DNA of 64,000 bases from Bolinopsis microptera (GCF_026151205.1 NC_087081.1:15984837-16048836); one strand, 5' to 3'. Shown: positions 11,089 through 20,979, counted from the first letter of the stretch. Numbers and translations are program-made. Notes: a model not told the origin generated them from the letters alone.

Positions 11089-11931
11089 TCACTCAGCGAC
11101 ACAAACTTTATTGTTTTTTATGTAATATTTCTTGCTCGGGTCCTTCTTGATTCCCTCTTTCATTTCCTGTACGAGCTTTTGGCGAGAGATTCGCTCATCC
11201 TGCGACCTGTCTGGAGATAAGTAGAGTTTGTTGTAGTTGAAATTGTAGTCTGCCACATCAACCGATTTCAAGACTTTTGCTCTGCTCAGAAATTCACGTA
11301 CAATTTCAGGATCTCGCAAAGTAACTTTTATCGGCCGTGATCGAGGGCTGTCAGACTTCTTTACTCCCACTCTCTCAATGTTTGTTATAGTCGGCCTTCC
11401 AATGAACTTCATAAAACCCCAAATATCACCCACGAGATCCCGTTCGTTCATTTCTTGCTTTTCACATTCGAGCTGTTCTGGGGCCCCGAAGATGATAAAG
11501 TTTTTCGACCGATCATCTTCTGTAATCGCCGATTTCACAGCCATTTTGATTTTAGCTGGAGAGATATCAGAAGCTACGCTGTTATTCTTCACAACATCTG
11601 TAAACAGTTTCATTTCTGTTTTCACTGTCTCCTTCACTGAAGCTAGTTTACCAGATTTGCATTGGATGAGCTCGTTCTGAGTTTTTATCTGTTCTGATTT
11701 CTGTTGGTCAAGCGTCTCTGCTGCTGATCTCAAAACATTTCTCGATTTACATATCATAGACCCCATCTTCAAAACTATTTCGGTTATTACATCCTTTGTA
11801 ACGCCTTTTGGCTTGAACAAGTCATGAGTGAGGTCCTCTAGTTTCCTGCAATTAAGATTCGCTAAAACCGAGTCTGATAAGTCCTCAATCTGTTTCTCCA
11901 GTTCGTGAAGTGTACTGACCGAAAATTCCAT
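11089..11931 (-). CDS. ORF1-like nucleic-acid-binding protein (intronic)
   Basis: This is an intact 280-residue protein. Residues 1-115 are helix-rich with probable coiled coil. An RRM-like core follows (DDRSKNFIIFGAPEQ at the first strand, later RPIKVTLRD), then a basic C-terminal domain (LYLSPDRSQDER). This is the plan of ORF1 proteins of L1/CR1/Jockey-type retrotransposons, which coat RNA and act as chaperones. No reverse transcriptase frame adjoins it. It lies in the intron between exons 5 and 6 of the transposon gene, same strand, and is a diverged paralogue of the gene the whole transposon interrupts. It could be an inserted ORF1 copy or a passenger gene. The methionine at 11931 is chosen; an in-frame upstream ATG at 11964 would add 11 residues. 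Confidence 0.7.
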   Translation of the reverse strand: MEFSVSTLHELEKQIEDLSDSVLANLNCRKLEDLTHDLFKPKGVTKDVITEIVLKMGSMICKSRNVLRSAAETLDQQKSEQIKTQNELIQCKSGKLASVKETVKTEMKLFTDVVKNNSVASDISPAKIKMAVKSAITEDDRSKNFIIFGAPEQLECEKQEMNERDLVGDIWGFMKFIGRPTITNIERVGVKKSDSPRSRPIKVTLRDPEIVREFLSRAKVLKSVDVADYNFNYNKLYLSPDRSQDERISRQKLVQEMKEGIKKDPSKKYYIKNNKVCVAE

Positions 11932-12021
11932 ATTGTGTATACTTCGTGTATAGCAAAGCTGCACAGTAAAAGGCAGTGCAATTACCTATTTACTGATAAG
12001 AGACAACTGATATCAACTCAC

Positions 12022-12439
12022 AAGCGAAAAGATTGATTGCACACTGTATAATATCAGGCTAGCAGCCACGCACCGTTTCATGTGCTTTCCTTCTAGAATC
12101 TTCCCTATGGCTAATGGACCGTAAATACCGCAGTGACTGAACAGCTTCTCGAGTCCACTATTGTCAATATATTTCCCAATAGCTCTACACATAGCAAAAA
12201 CTACATGTAACTCGCCCATCTTGAATATGAAGTGATCTCCGATATCCCCTTTGGAATACAACTGTATCGCCTTTATGTACAGCTGCAGATCTAAAGTGAC
12301 GATCGTTTTTTGATCTGGTGTGATTTTTGTAGATATGCCTTGGCACATCTTCAATGCTGTATACAGTGTCGACCAATCTGTAGGCGGTGACTTTATAAGA
12401 GGAAGCATTGCAATGTTTGTGACCCCAGCTTTGGAACAA
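12022..12439 (-). pseudogene. XPG-nuclease transposon protein, exon 5 (frameshifted)
   Basis: The exon carries a strongly conserved part of the family: SPPTDWSTLYTALKMCQ, VTLDLQLYIKAIQLY, FKMGELHVVFAMCRAIGKY and GKHMKR. It ends at the donor CTT|GTGAGT in phase 0. Its start coincides with the 3' end of the inserted LINE; the target duplication GAGACT lies at 12440-12445. When exon 4 is joined to it across the LINE, one base is in excess, somewhere within 12409-12439, so the gene is frameshifted as well as interrupted. A sequencing error could also explain this. The conserved core reads cleanly from the ATG at 12408. Confidence 0.8.
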
Positions 12440-12869
12440 AGTCTCGCGTTGTATTTTTTTTATTAAATACTTTTCAAATTTTACAGAGTACAGCAATAGA
12501 TGAATATAAAATAGAATCGTTCAAAATATCGCCCCCATCTGTAAAATATGATGGGCACCCAAACACGGTAAACACATAGTGAACTATGTCCGCAGTAACT
12601 TGGACCCATTACATCGAATTAATCTAAATCCAAAAATTTATGAAAAACTATTTAATAACAAACAAATCCATGGTGAATAACTGTGGATATATAGTCAAAA
12701 TTGGTATTTCAATACGTCAAATTCCAGATACATTAGATACAGGTCTGATATGGTCATTAATGTGTGAGGTGTGCGGGTGAAGTGTGATATGATGTTGAAA
12801 GTATAGGAAGGTAGATAAAAAAATTAATAAAACAAAAATAATAATAATATGGGGAGCAAAGAGACTAGG

Positions 12870-15800
12870 CTAGGCTGTTGTTTCACTATCCAATAAACAT
12901 TTCCATAGATGCTTAGTGACCTCAGCTTTGAAAACACTTGTAGACACAATCTGTCTTACCTGTAAAGGGAGTCCATTCCACAGTATATGAGTTCTGTAGA
13001 AAAATGATTTTGCCAGTGGGCTATTTGAGGTACATAAGGTGTGTGAATTCTGACTTAACTTAGGTAAAATTGATGACACAATAGACAGACTGTCGAGGTG
13101 GCAACGTCTTAGTCGAGAAGTGCCCTGATATAAAGTGAGATAGTGAGGCAGCCATACAGGAATTAAATTGTTCAGAACTTTGTGGAAAAAAATAAGATCA
13201 TTCAAGTCAAACTTTTGAGACAAAGGGAGAATGTCGACAAGCTTGCACTTTTTGACATATTGCTCAGGTGGATAACTGCGGCCCTCTTCAGACAGAATCC
13301 ATTTAATAGCTCTCTTTTGGAGACTTTCTAATTTATCACTAAGTGATTTATTACAAGGGCGCCAGATTATGGAACAATTTTCGAATTGGCTACGAACCAG
13401 GGAGAGGTAAAGCGCCCGGCGACGTTTCTGATCAATGACAATATTGCCATCTCTTCTGACCATACCAAGTTGTTGGCAGGCCTTAGTATAAATTCTGTCG
13501 CACTGACTATTCCAACTGAGCTTAGGAGTAACATCGACTCCAAGATCTTTTTCTAACTCTACATACACAAGAGGAGAGCCATCAAGATTATATGCGAATG
13601 GAGGAGATAAAGATGGTTTTCCTGAAACAATAAGCACTTTACATTTTGCTGGATGGAATCGCATTTTGTTTCTAAGTGCCCAGTCAGAGAGATAGTCTAT
13701 GTCCATTTGTGAATTGGTATTATCAGAAGATGAATGTATTTTACGCCAGATTTTTGTATCATCGGCATACAAAACAATATCAGTATTATCCGAAAGGCCA
13801 AGAGGAATATCATTGATAAACAATACAAAAAGTAAGGGACCAAGGATAGAGCCCTGGGGGACACCAGAATTAACTGAGAGGGTAGATGACATCTCATTAC
13901 CAATAACCACTCTTTGGTAACGGCCTTGAAGGTAATTGGTAAGAAATTTGAGAAGTGTACCATCAATGTTATATAAGGTCTTTAGCTTATGAAGAAGGAT
14001 ATCATGATTTACAGAATCAAATGCCTTAGCAAAATCAAAATACACAACATGATTGATAATGTTTTCGTTAAGAGACAATGCCAGGCTATCACAAAAATCA
14101 ACCATATTGGTTGTGCATGACTTGTGCTCTAGAAAACCATGCTGCCTGGGATCAAGAAGGGTACTTGTCAAAGAAAGCAGTTTACGTTTAACAATGCGCT
14201 CAAAAACTTTCATGACTAAACAAGTAAGGGATATTGGTCTATAGTTTTCAACCTCACTTTTCTTACCTTTCTTAAATATTGGGACAACATTTGCAAGTTT
14301 CCATTCTTGTGGAATGTAGCCGCTGTTGTAGGATCCACGAAAAATGCATGTTAGAGGGTAAGCTAAACCTACGGAACAATTTTTTAGAATTTTACCGTGT
14401 ATGCCATCTGGTCCCTGGGCTTTATTTGAATTAATATTTGAAAGAAGCTTACGAACATCCCGATGATCGAAGTCAATATCAAAATCAACATCATTGACAT
14501 AAGAGATGTCAGTGTCATAAAGTGAAGGATCCGAAAACTGGTTATAAAAGAAAGAATTGAAAAGTTCAGCTTGATCTTTGGGATTGAACCGAAGCTGTCC
14601 AGAATAACTAACACAATTAGGAATACGGCAGGAGTTAGATTTATACTTAACATGTGACCAAAACTTCTTAGTTATAAGCGCTGGATCATCACTATTAAAA
14701 AGATTATCTCTTATTTTGGCTGATGAGAGCCTCTTAAAATCTTTACGGCTAGTAACAAACTTTAACTCATCAGAAATAGAACCAGAAATTTTAAATTTAG
14801 CTCTGAGTCTATCTTTTTTACGGCATGAAGAAAAAAGTTCACTATCGAACCACGGGGGTTGGAACTCTGATTTAATAATTACTTTAGGAATATGTATATC
14901 AACTAAATTCATAATGCAGTCTTTTACTAACTTCCAAGACGAATCAGGATCTAGGCATTCTAGGACTTGCCAATTAATCGAGCATAATTCACGATTAATC
15001 ATGTCCCAGTTTGCTTTCTTAAAATTATAGATTTTACGTTTAGGAGTTTTCTTACGGGAAAAGGAGCTTTTAATTGAAAAAGTGACAGGAAAATGATCAG
15101 ATTTGCACACGGAATGAGGATCACAGACATTTAAGTTATCGATTGTGTTATCATAATTACTGAGAAGAATGTCTAATGTATTACCACTTTTATGGGTGGG
15201 TGATGTGATCAACTGGGAGAGAGAAAGATCACTGAAAGAATCTATGAAGGATTGCTCAATAGGTACGGTACTGGATGAAGATAGCCAGTCTGTATGGGGG
15301 AGATTAAAATCACCAATAACATAGATTTTAGGGGGATTCTTTTTGGAAACTAGCTTGCGAATATAACTAACTATGACATCATGATTAGGTAACCCAAGAG
15401 TTCCTACTCTATAACAAGTACAGATTACAATACTCTCTTTGTTAGGAAAAGAAATTTTAACGGCAAGCATTTCTGCACCTAGGCTAACTGGTAGTCGGGT
15501 TGTAGTGGCGTCAAGATCAGACCGAACAGCCAAAAGAACACCACCTCCATTTTCCCTAAACTTTTTAGGGTTATTAGGATCTTGAGGATGAGTCTTTCTC
15601 GTGCGGTCATTGCGGAAGATTTCATATTGAGAAGAAGGAAAAATTTCGTTGCTAGAAATAGATTTTTTGAGCCAAGTCTCATTTAGGGCAATTATGTCAG
15701 GCTGCTCTATGTTAGCAAAGGATTGAAGTTCGGAAATCTTATTACCATCAAGAAGGGGATGGGAGGAGCTTAGGTTACTGAAAGGAATGAGACCTTGGAC

Positions 15801-16385
15801 ATTTTGGTAGAGTACAGATAGGGAGTTGGGACCTGGATTAAGCATAGAAGGATTAACAAGAGTTATCAAAAGAAAGTTAAGAGAGAAAACCCAAAGAATG
15901 AATAAAGAGACTAGACGCCTGAGGCGGCTGGAATACCTGACTCTATTCATCTTACCAGGGAGAAGAACATTTCTTATAAACCATGAGGAGATAATTACAA
16001 AGAAAAGTTTGATGTGGGAGCAAGCAAGAAATGGTATAAGATAACGTGGGCTGTCAAGGAGTAGAGAGGAATGAATATTAGAATCTAGGGGGAATACGGT
16101 GTTCATGGACCTAACCGTGGAGAGAAGAATTGGGAGAAAGTAAGTCATGATGAGAGAATAGAAGAGAAACATATGATTATGATAATTGTAGTTGATGTGT
16201 GGGGTGTATGGAGACTTAAATGTGTAAATTTTGTTAGGTATAAACGTGTTGATATGTATAAGTGCATTTCTTGACTGTGTACGAGGCCTTTTGCATGCAA
16301 AAAGACCTATTCTAAGTCTAAACGATTCATTGTCTAACATATTGGAAAATGGACAGTGACCGAATGTACCTGAAATGGGAGGCAT
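12870..16385 (-). CDS. LINE ORF2: endonuclease-reverse transcriptase
   Basis: This is an intact 1171-residue ORF2. Residues 185-435 are an APE-like endonuclease (YQNVQG N195, NETW E236, GDFN D359, SDH 429-431). Residues 690-960 are the reverse transcriptase (NYRPISLT, FDFAKAFDS with D784, SGVPQGSILGPLLF, YADD 873-876). The C-terminal region has the usual CR1/L2 pattern. It nicks target DNA and copies the RNA there. The first ~180 residues have three hydrophobic stretches (about 72-92, 124-141, 158-177) and then LNPGP at 182-186, resembling the 2A-like leader known in some CR1-type elements. The true start could be the methionine at residue 146. No internal stop or frameshift was seen. Confidence 0.93.
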   Translation of the reverse strand: MPPISGTFGHCPFSNMLDNESFRLRIGLFACKRPRTQSRNALIHINTFIPNKIYTFKSPYTPHINYNYHNHMFLFYSLIMTYFLPILLSTVRSMNTVFPLDSNIHSSLLLDSPRYLIPFLACSHIKLFFVIISSWFIRNVLLPGKMNRVRYSSRLRRLVSLFILWVFSLNFLLITLVNPSMLNPGPNSLSVLYQNVQGLIPFSNLSSSHPLLDGNKISELQSFANIEQPDIIALNETWLKKSISSNEIFPSSQYEIFRNDRTRKTHPQDPNNPKKFRENGGGVLLAVRSDLDATTTRLPVSLGAEMLAVKISFPNKESIVICTCYRVGTLGLPNHDVIVSYIRKLVSKKNPPKIYVIGDFNLPHTDWLSSSSTVPIEQSFIDSFSDLSLSQLITSPTHKSGNTLDILLSNYDNTIDNLNVCDPHSVCKSDHFPVTFSIKSSFSRKKTPKRKIYNFKKANWDMINRELCSINWQVLECLDPDSSWKLVKDCIMNLVDIHIPKVIIKSEFQPPWFDSELFSSCRKKDRLRAKFKISGSISDELKFVTSRKDFKRLSSAKIRDNLFNSDDPALITKKFWSHVKYKSNSCRIPNCVSYSGQLRFNPKDQAELFNSFFYNQFSDPSLYDTDISYVNDVDFDIDFDHRDVRKLLSNINSNKAQGPDGIHGKILKNCSVGLAYPLTCIFRGSYNSGYIPQEWKLANVVPIFKKGKKSEVENYRPISLTCLVMKVFERIVKRKLLSLTSTLLDPRQHGFLEHKSCTTNMVDFCDSLALSLNENIINHVVYFDFAKAFDSVNHDILLHKLKTLYNIDGTLLKFLTNYLQGRYQRVVIGNEMSSTLSVNSGVPQGSILGPLLFVLFINDIPLGLSDNTDIVLYADDTKIWRKIHSSSDNTNSQMDIDYLSDWALRNKMRFHPAKCKVLIVSGKPSLSPPFAYNLDGSPLVYVELEKDLGVDVTPKLSWNSQCDRIYTKACQQLGMVRRDGNIVIDQKRRRALYLSLVRSQFENCSIIWRPCNKSLSDKLESLQKRAIKWILSEEGRSYPPEQYVKKCKLVDILPLSQKFDLNDLIFFHKVLNNLIPVWLPHYLTLYQGTSRLRRCHLDSLSIVSSILPKLSQNSHTLCTSNSPLAKSFFYRTHILWNGLPLQVRQIVSTSVFKAEVTKHLWKCLLDSETTA

Positions 16386-16479
16386 AAAATTGAGAAGATT
16401 AAATCAGAGATTTGTTTGAGTTTTAATTTTAGGCGCAACGTCTTAATCAAAATATTAAATGGAAGAAAAGATCAAAGAT

Positions 16480-17862
16480 TTAAATTCCCAGAAGATTATT
16501 TACAACCCTGTCAAAACTGTGTTCGTTTACAACAAACTTAAGCCAAGTGGACAGTAAACCTACTCCTCTCATGTTGAGATGAAGCCAATCATGGTATAGA
16601 AGTTCATTACATGATCTAAAGTCTCGAGTTAAAAAGACTGAGAAACAGTCTAAAAACACGCAATTATTATTTAGGCATAAGTCTTTAAGTAGATTATTAA
16701 AATCTAGAACATTCTTTGCTATGTAGGAATATAAACATTTAATAGGAAGACAACATTGGATAATTATAATTGCAGCGGGAAATAACTGCTTAGTGGTGTC
16801 AATTAATTCAGTAAGATACTTCCTAAGGAACTGAACCCCATACTTAGAATGTTTAATGTCATTTGTACCAACACTCAATATAATTTTTTCAATATCGTCA
16901 GCTTCTGCAGCTGCATGAGTTTTATGAAAATTATGAATGTTTTCAGTGATGTCTCTAATTTTTGCACCACTTTGAGACACATTGATTACTTTCCTTCCCC
17001 GGAATCCCAACTTATTTGTCCGTACGAATTTTGTCATTGACGTACCAAACAGGACAGTGGTTTTCCTGCTCTTCGGTTTTCTTGGAGTATTTCGGTAGTA
17101 AAGGGTTGGTGTTGAGGTGGTGGTGGGCAGCATAGGAATTGTAGTGCGGGCAATCTGCTCCTTGACTACATTTGTATCTGTCTTCGGTATCTGGCAGCGA
17201 AAAGATAAGCTATACCGAGTCCCCTTAACTGAGCTCTCTGCACGAACCTTGTGAAGACAATATTCCTGACACCCCGGTTTCATAATATACAAACTACAGT
17301 CCTTTGGGGTGATATAGCATTTACTGTTACATCGCTTATCCCCATTTTCTGGAATTATGTCGATGGTCCTCTCAGCTCCAAATGAAACTACATAAATACC
17401 TTGCGACTGGTCAAGAGACACCTCGTCGTCGTTGTGGTACCTAGTTGCACAAGAACCAGACTTGTACATGCTTGCTAGGCATGAGTTTAGCTTGCAGCCA
17501 AACTTGGAGTTGATATCATGCATAAGCTCTGATATCCCAGGATAATTTAAAATATCGATTGGCTCCTTAGTCGTGGTGTGTCCATTTGAGGAAGACCATA
17601 CATATTCTTCTCCAGTCGAAGTGAGCCACTTTGTGGCAGTTTTCACAGCAGTTTGTTTGGCCATAAGTGTTTCAAGTTCAGACATCAACGTGCCATGTTG
17701 AACACTCTTGTTCTGAACAAAATCTGAATGCAACTCCAAGAAGTCCTCGCATTTAACAGAATTTCTCTTAAGTTTCATGACATTCTCAACACTGGCCTTG
17801 AGAGCTTTCAGCTCATTTAATGAAAACGAGTTTAAAACATTGGTAACAGAATTCAGATCCAT
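16480..17862 (-). CDS. LINE ORF1: AlkB-like dioxygenase fused to SGNH esterase
   Basis: This encodes 460 residues. Residues 85-224 match AlkB-type 2OG-Fe(II) dioxygenases: LNSCLASMYKSG, the iron pair H143-x-D145 in RYHNDDE, distal H204 in YCLHKV, and R216...R222 in RYSLSFR, which fits the AlkB RxxxxxR 2-oxoglutarate and substrate signature. Residues 268-445 match SGNH/GDSL hydrolases: S275 in FGTSMT, G299 in SQSGAK, G332-T-N334-D335, and D425-x-x-H428 in DWLHLN, so every catalytic block is present. The N-terminal ~80 residues look helical. SGNH esterases are known in CR1-type ORF1; AlkB enzymes remove alkyl groups from RNA or DNA, and some RNA viruses of plants carry one. A role in demethylating the element's RNA is inference. 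Confidence 0.9.
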   Translation of the reverse strand: MDLNSVTNVLNSFSLNELKALKASVENVMKLKRNSVKCEDFLELHSDFVQNKSVQHGTLMSELETLMAKQTAVKTATKWLTSTGEEYVWSSSNGHTTTKEPIDILNYPGISELMHDINSKFGCKLNSCLASMYKSGSCATRYHNDDEVSLDQSQGIYVVSFGAERTIDIIPENGDKRCNSKCYITPKDCSLYIMKPGCQEYCLHKVRAESSVKGTRYSLSFRCQIPKTDTNVVKEQIARTTIPMLPTTTSTPTLYYRNTPRKPKSRKTTVLFGTSMTKFVRTNKLGFRGRKVINVSQSGAKIRDITENIHNFHKTHAAAEADDIEKIILSVGTNDIKHSKYGVQFLRKYLTELIDTTKQLFPAAIIIIQCCLPIKCLYSYIAKNVLDFNNLLKDLCLNNNCVFLDCFSVFLTRDFRSCNELLYHDWLHLNMRGVGLLSTWLKFVVNEHSFDRVVNNLLGI

Positions 17863-17976
17863 AGTGATGTGAGGAAGAGGGAGGAGAAAATGGCGGTGAG
17901 GGAGGAGAAAATGGCGAAGTCAATACTGTAGCCCAGGAAGTAGATGCGTTGCTTAGGATACAAACGGTCACGTCAT

Positions 17977-19405
17977 AGTCTCTTCTATCGCTTTGACATT
18001 GGGACCCTTATATGATTTCCAGGTAAGTGTAAACTGATTTTCTTCATCATATAGCTGTTGTAAGCCCCAGGTTTCGTCGTAATGTTGATATCTTTGCTCG
18101 TCAACACATACAGTTCCACGATACTTTGGAAGAGGTGGAGATAACATCTTTGGGGGGTAACATTGCTGCAGCTTAACGTTGAGATCGCTCCGTGTGTCAT
18201 CATTTTGAGTTGATGATACCCTTGACAACTTAATGACTTGTTCTCCCAACTTAACATCATTCTGGAAAACTGTTATCAATGTACCATGGAGCTGACCTTT
18301 CCCATCTTTACTGTCCCGCTGGAAATCAGAGTTATCAATGGCAAAATAGGGTCTTGTTTTTTTGCAGATTGTTAAAGGCACGTAGCAGTTGTTTTCATCT
18401 AAACAATGTACCTTGGCGTAACTCTCGATGCAATCTTCAATGAGCTTTATTTTTTTGTAGTCTTCAGAAACATTAAGGCCCTTCGTTTCCGTAATAATCT
18501 TTTTGCTCCGAGTACTGTTGTGGATGGAGAGTCCTAAACCAACAGAGAAAGGGGTTTCATTACTGTGGAATCGCTGTTGTGGGCCATTAACATCACCTTT
18601 GGCTAAGCTTCTTCTCACAGATCGATCACTTTTCGTGTTAATGGAGATGAGCTGACACAGCATATCTATTGTCTTGCTGGTTTCTTTAGCCTTAAATTGT
18701 GTAAGATCGCCGGTAACATCACCATACAGCAGCCATTTCAGAAACGATTTCAATTCAATAGGAGACTGGAATGAGGTAAAATCTCCTGTAAACGTCCATT
18801 TGCTTAGCTCTGCGTCCTCCATCGACTTTCGAATCACAAGTGCTGCCTTACGAATATTCCACATATTAAGATCCTCAATCAATGCATCAACTGCAAAAGA
18901 GACAACTCTAGTAGAACATACAGTATCAGGACGATTTTTTAGTGTGTTCGGGATGAAGACTATACCACTTAGATTGTCAAGAATCAATTCCTTAATGTGC
19001 TTTTTAGACTTATTTGCTCCAAGAACACTCTCATCGACATGAACATGGTGCGAAAAAATGGTGACGTACTGTTTATGTAGCTCCTTGGTATTGGTCCGAA
19101 AGTCTCTGTAACCAACAGTCTCGCACTTATCTAATAGCCAAATAAGAAACTCAAGGTCTACGGCCTGTCCTGGCTCGGTACTCTGCACCCTCTTCTGTTC
19201 AATTTGATCGGCATTTCTCTCTGCTTCAACCAAACACTTCTTATGATACATGATATCTCCAGCAACCGCATCTGGGACAGCTCTCAAGCGAATCCCAAGC
19301 TGTTCATCAGTAGTGACCCTAGCAATACGACAAAATGATTCACTTACAGGGAGAGTGAGAACGAGATGCAGTGTATCAGCTGTCCCCAGGCAGAACACAC
19401 ACGAT
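17977..19405 (-). CDS. XPG-nuclease transposon protein, exon 4
   Basis: The acceptor TCTGTTCGCAG ends at 19406. The exon opens with a single base completing an AGA codon with exon 3, then SCVFC, the first half of a Cys-x2-Cys motif followed by MYHKKC, a probable zinc-binding module. Later family motifs include VSFAVDALIEDL, VGLGLSIHNSTRSKK and YFAIDNSDFQRDSKDGKGQLHG. The frame runs to GAG ACT at 17982-17977, where the LINE begins, and hits a stop at 17968-17970 inside the LINE's 5' end. Roughly 476 residues belong to the transposon protein. No function can be assigned beyond its being the N-terminal half of the presumed transposase. Confidence 0.82.
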
Positions 19406-19519
19406 CTGCGAACAGAAATAAAATAGAATCAATTGAACTCCTGAATTTATCTTTAAGATTAATAATAATTAACAGTTAATTAGGGTTAATATTTATCAAT
19501 TACATCACCAGCAACACGG

Positions 19520-20750
19520 CTAAACGGACACAAGGACAATATCACGAAAATAAACCGACTTTATCACGCACACAGGGACAATATCACGCAAAAAAACGGA
19601 CTTAATCACGCACACAGGGATAATATCACGCAAATGAACAGACTTTATCACGCACACAGGGACAATATCACGCAAATGAACAGACTTTATCACGCACACA
19701 GGGACAATATCACGCAATTGAACAGACTTTATCACGCACACAGGGACAATATCACGCAAATAAACAGAGTTGATTACGCACACAGGGACAATGTCACGCA
19801 AATAAACAGACTTTATCACGCACACAGGGACAATATCACGCAAAAAAACAGACTTTATCACGCACACAGGGACAATATCACGCAAAAAAACGGACTTAAT
19901 CACGCACACAGGGATAATATCACGCAAATGAACAGACTTTATCACGCACACAGGGACAATATCACGCAAATGAACAGACTTTATCACGCACACAGGGACA
20001 ATATCACGCAATTGAACAGACTTTATCACGCACACAGGGACAATATCACGCAAATAAACAGAGTTGATTACGCACACAGGGACAATGTCACGCAAATGAA
20101 CAGACTTTATCATGCACACAGGGATAATATCACGCAAATGAACAGAGTTGATTACGCACACAGGGACAATGTCACGCAAATGAACAGACTTTATCATGCA
20201 CACAGGGATAATATCACGCAAATGAACAGACTTTATCACGCACACAGGGACAATATCACGCAAATGAACAGACTTTATCACGCACACGGGGACAATATCA
20301 CGCAAATGAACAGACTTTATCACGCACACAGGGACAATATCACGCAAATGAACAGACTTTATCACGCACACGGGGACAATATCACGCAAATGAACAGACT
20401 TTATCACGCACACGGGGACAATATCACGCAAATAAACAGAGTTGATTACGCACACAGGGACAATGTCACGCAAATGAACAGACTTTATCATGCACACAGG
20501 GATAATATCACGCAAATGAACAGACTTTATCACGCACACAGGGACAATATCACGCAAATGAACAGACTTTATCACGCACACAGGGACAATATCACGCAAA
20601 TGAACATACTTTATCATGCACACAGGGACAATATCACGCAAATGAACAGACTTTATCACGCACACAGGAACAATATCACGCAAATGAACAGACTTTATCA
20701 CGCACAAAGGGACAATATCACGCAAATGAACAGACTTTATCATGCAAATA
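19520..20750. repeat. 42-bp minisatellite, about 29 units
   Basis: The unit reads like ATGAACAGACTTTATCACGC followed by ACACAGGGACAATATCACGCA. It encodes a 14-residue repeat in one frame on the plus strand and another on the minus strand, so both strands stay open for ~1.2 kb. Variants (GAGTTGATTACGC, GGACTTAATCACGC) recur in a pattern suggesting higher-order duplication. It lies in the intron between exons 4 and 3 of the transposon gene. The long open frames are a consequence of a unit divisible by three, not evidence for a protein. Confidence 0.95.
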
Positions 20751-20855
20751 ACGTACTCCTACACGAACAATTATAAGATAACACAATATGACCTTGTTTT
20801 AATTATTACCAATTTAAAACGAAAAGTGCTGCAGTCTTTTAAATCTAAAACTGAC

Positions 20856-20979
20856 CTGAACACTGAAGACGGCAATGCTTGAGATCTTGTTAGTATTCCT
20901 TCATGAGGTTCAGGAGAGATGTGCGGGGGATCTTTATTAGCAGGCTTTCCTGGACCACGATTTAGCTGACAGGGTTCTC
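20856..20979 (-). CDS. XPG-nuclease transposon protein, exon 3
   Basis: This 124-bp exon is bounded by acceptor TATTTTCTCAG and donor TTCAG|GTCAGT. It enters in phase 1 and leaves in phase 2, agreeing with both neighbours. It encodes EPCQLNRGPGKPANK, then LTRSQALPSSVF, a basic linker leading into the SCVFC zinc motif of exon 4. Confidence 0.75.

Larger units (their letters stand above)
12446..17976 (-). mobile_element. CR1-like LINE with AlkB-esterase ORF1
   Basis: This appears to be a complete non-LTR retrotransposon of about 5.5 kb in minus orientation: a 5' leader, ORF1 (17862-16480), a 94-bp gap, ORF2 (16385-12870), a 3' UTR of about 400 bp and an A/T-rich tail (AATAAAAAAAATAC). GAGACT on the element's strand flanks both sides (plus coordinates 12440-12445 and 17977-17982). 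Both reading frames are open, so this copy may be recent. It splits the gene of the surrounding DNA transposon. Tail boundaries are uncertain by a few bases. Confidence 0.85.

Noticed and set aside
12185-12496. Alternative frame across the exon 5 start that joins exon 4 without a shift
   Set aside because: It loses the strongly conserved SPPTDWSTLYTALK and GKHMKR motifs, so the other frame is the real exon and the join is frameshifted.
19520-20743. ~400-codon open frames on both strands and a CRISPR-like appearance of regularly spaced repeats
   Set aside because: The whole unit repeats without unique spacers, the frames follow from a 42-bp unit, and the context is a eukaryotic transposon intron.
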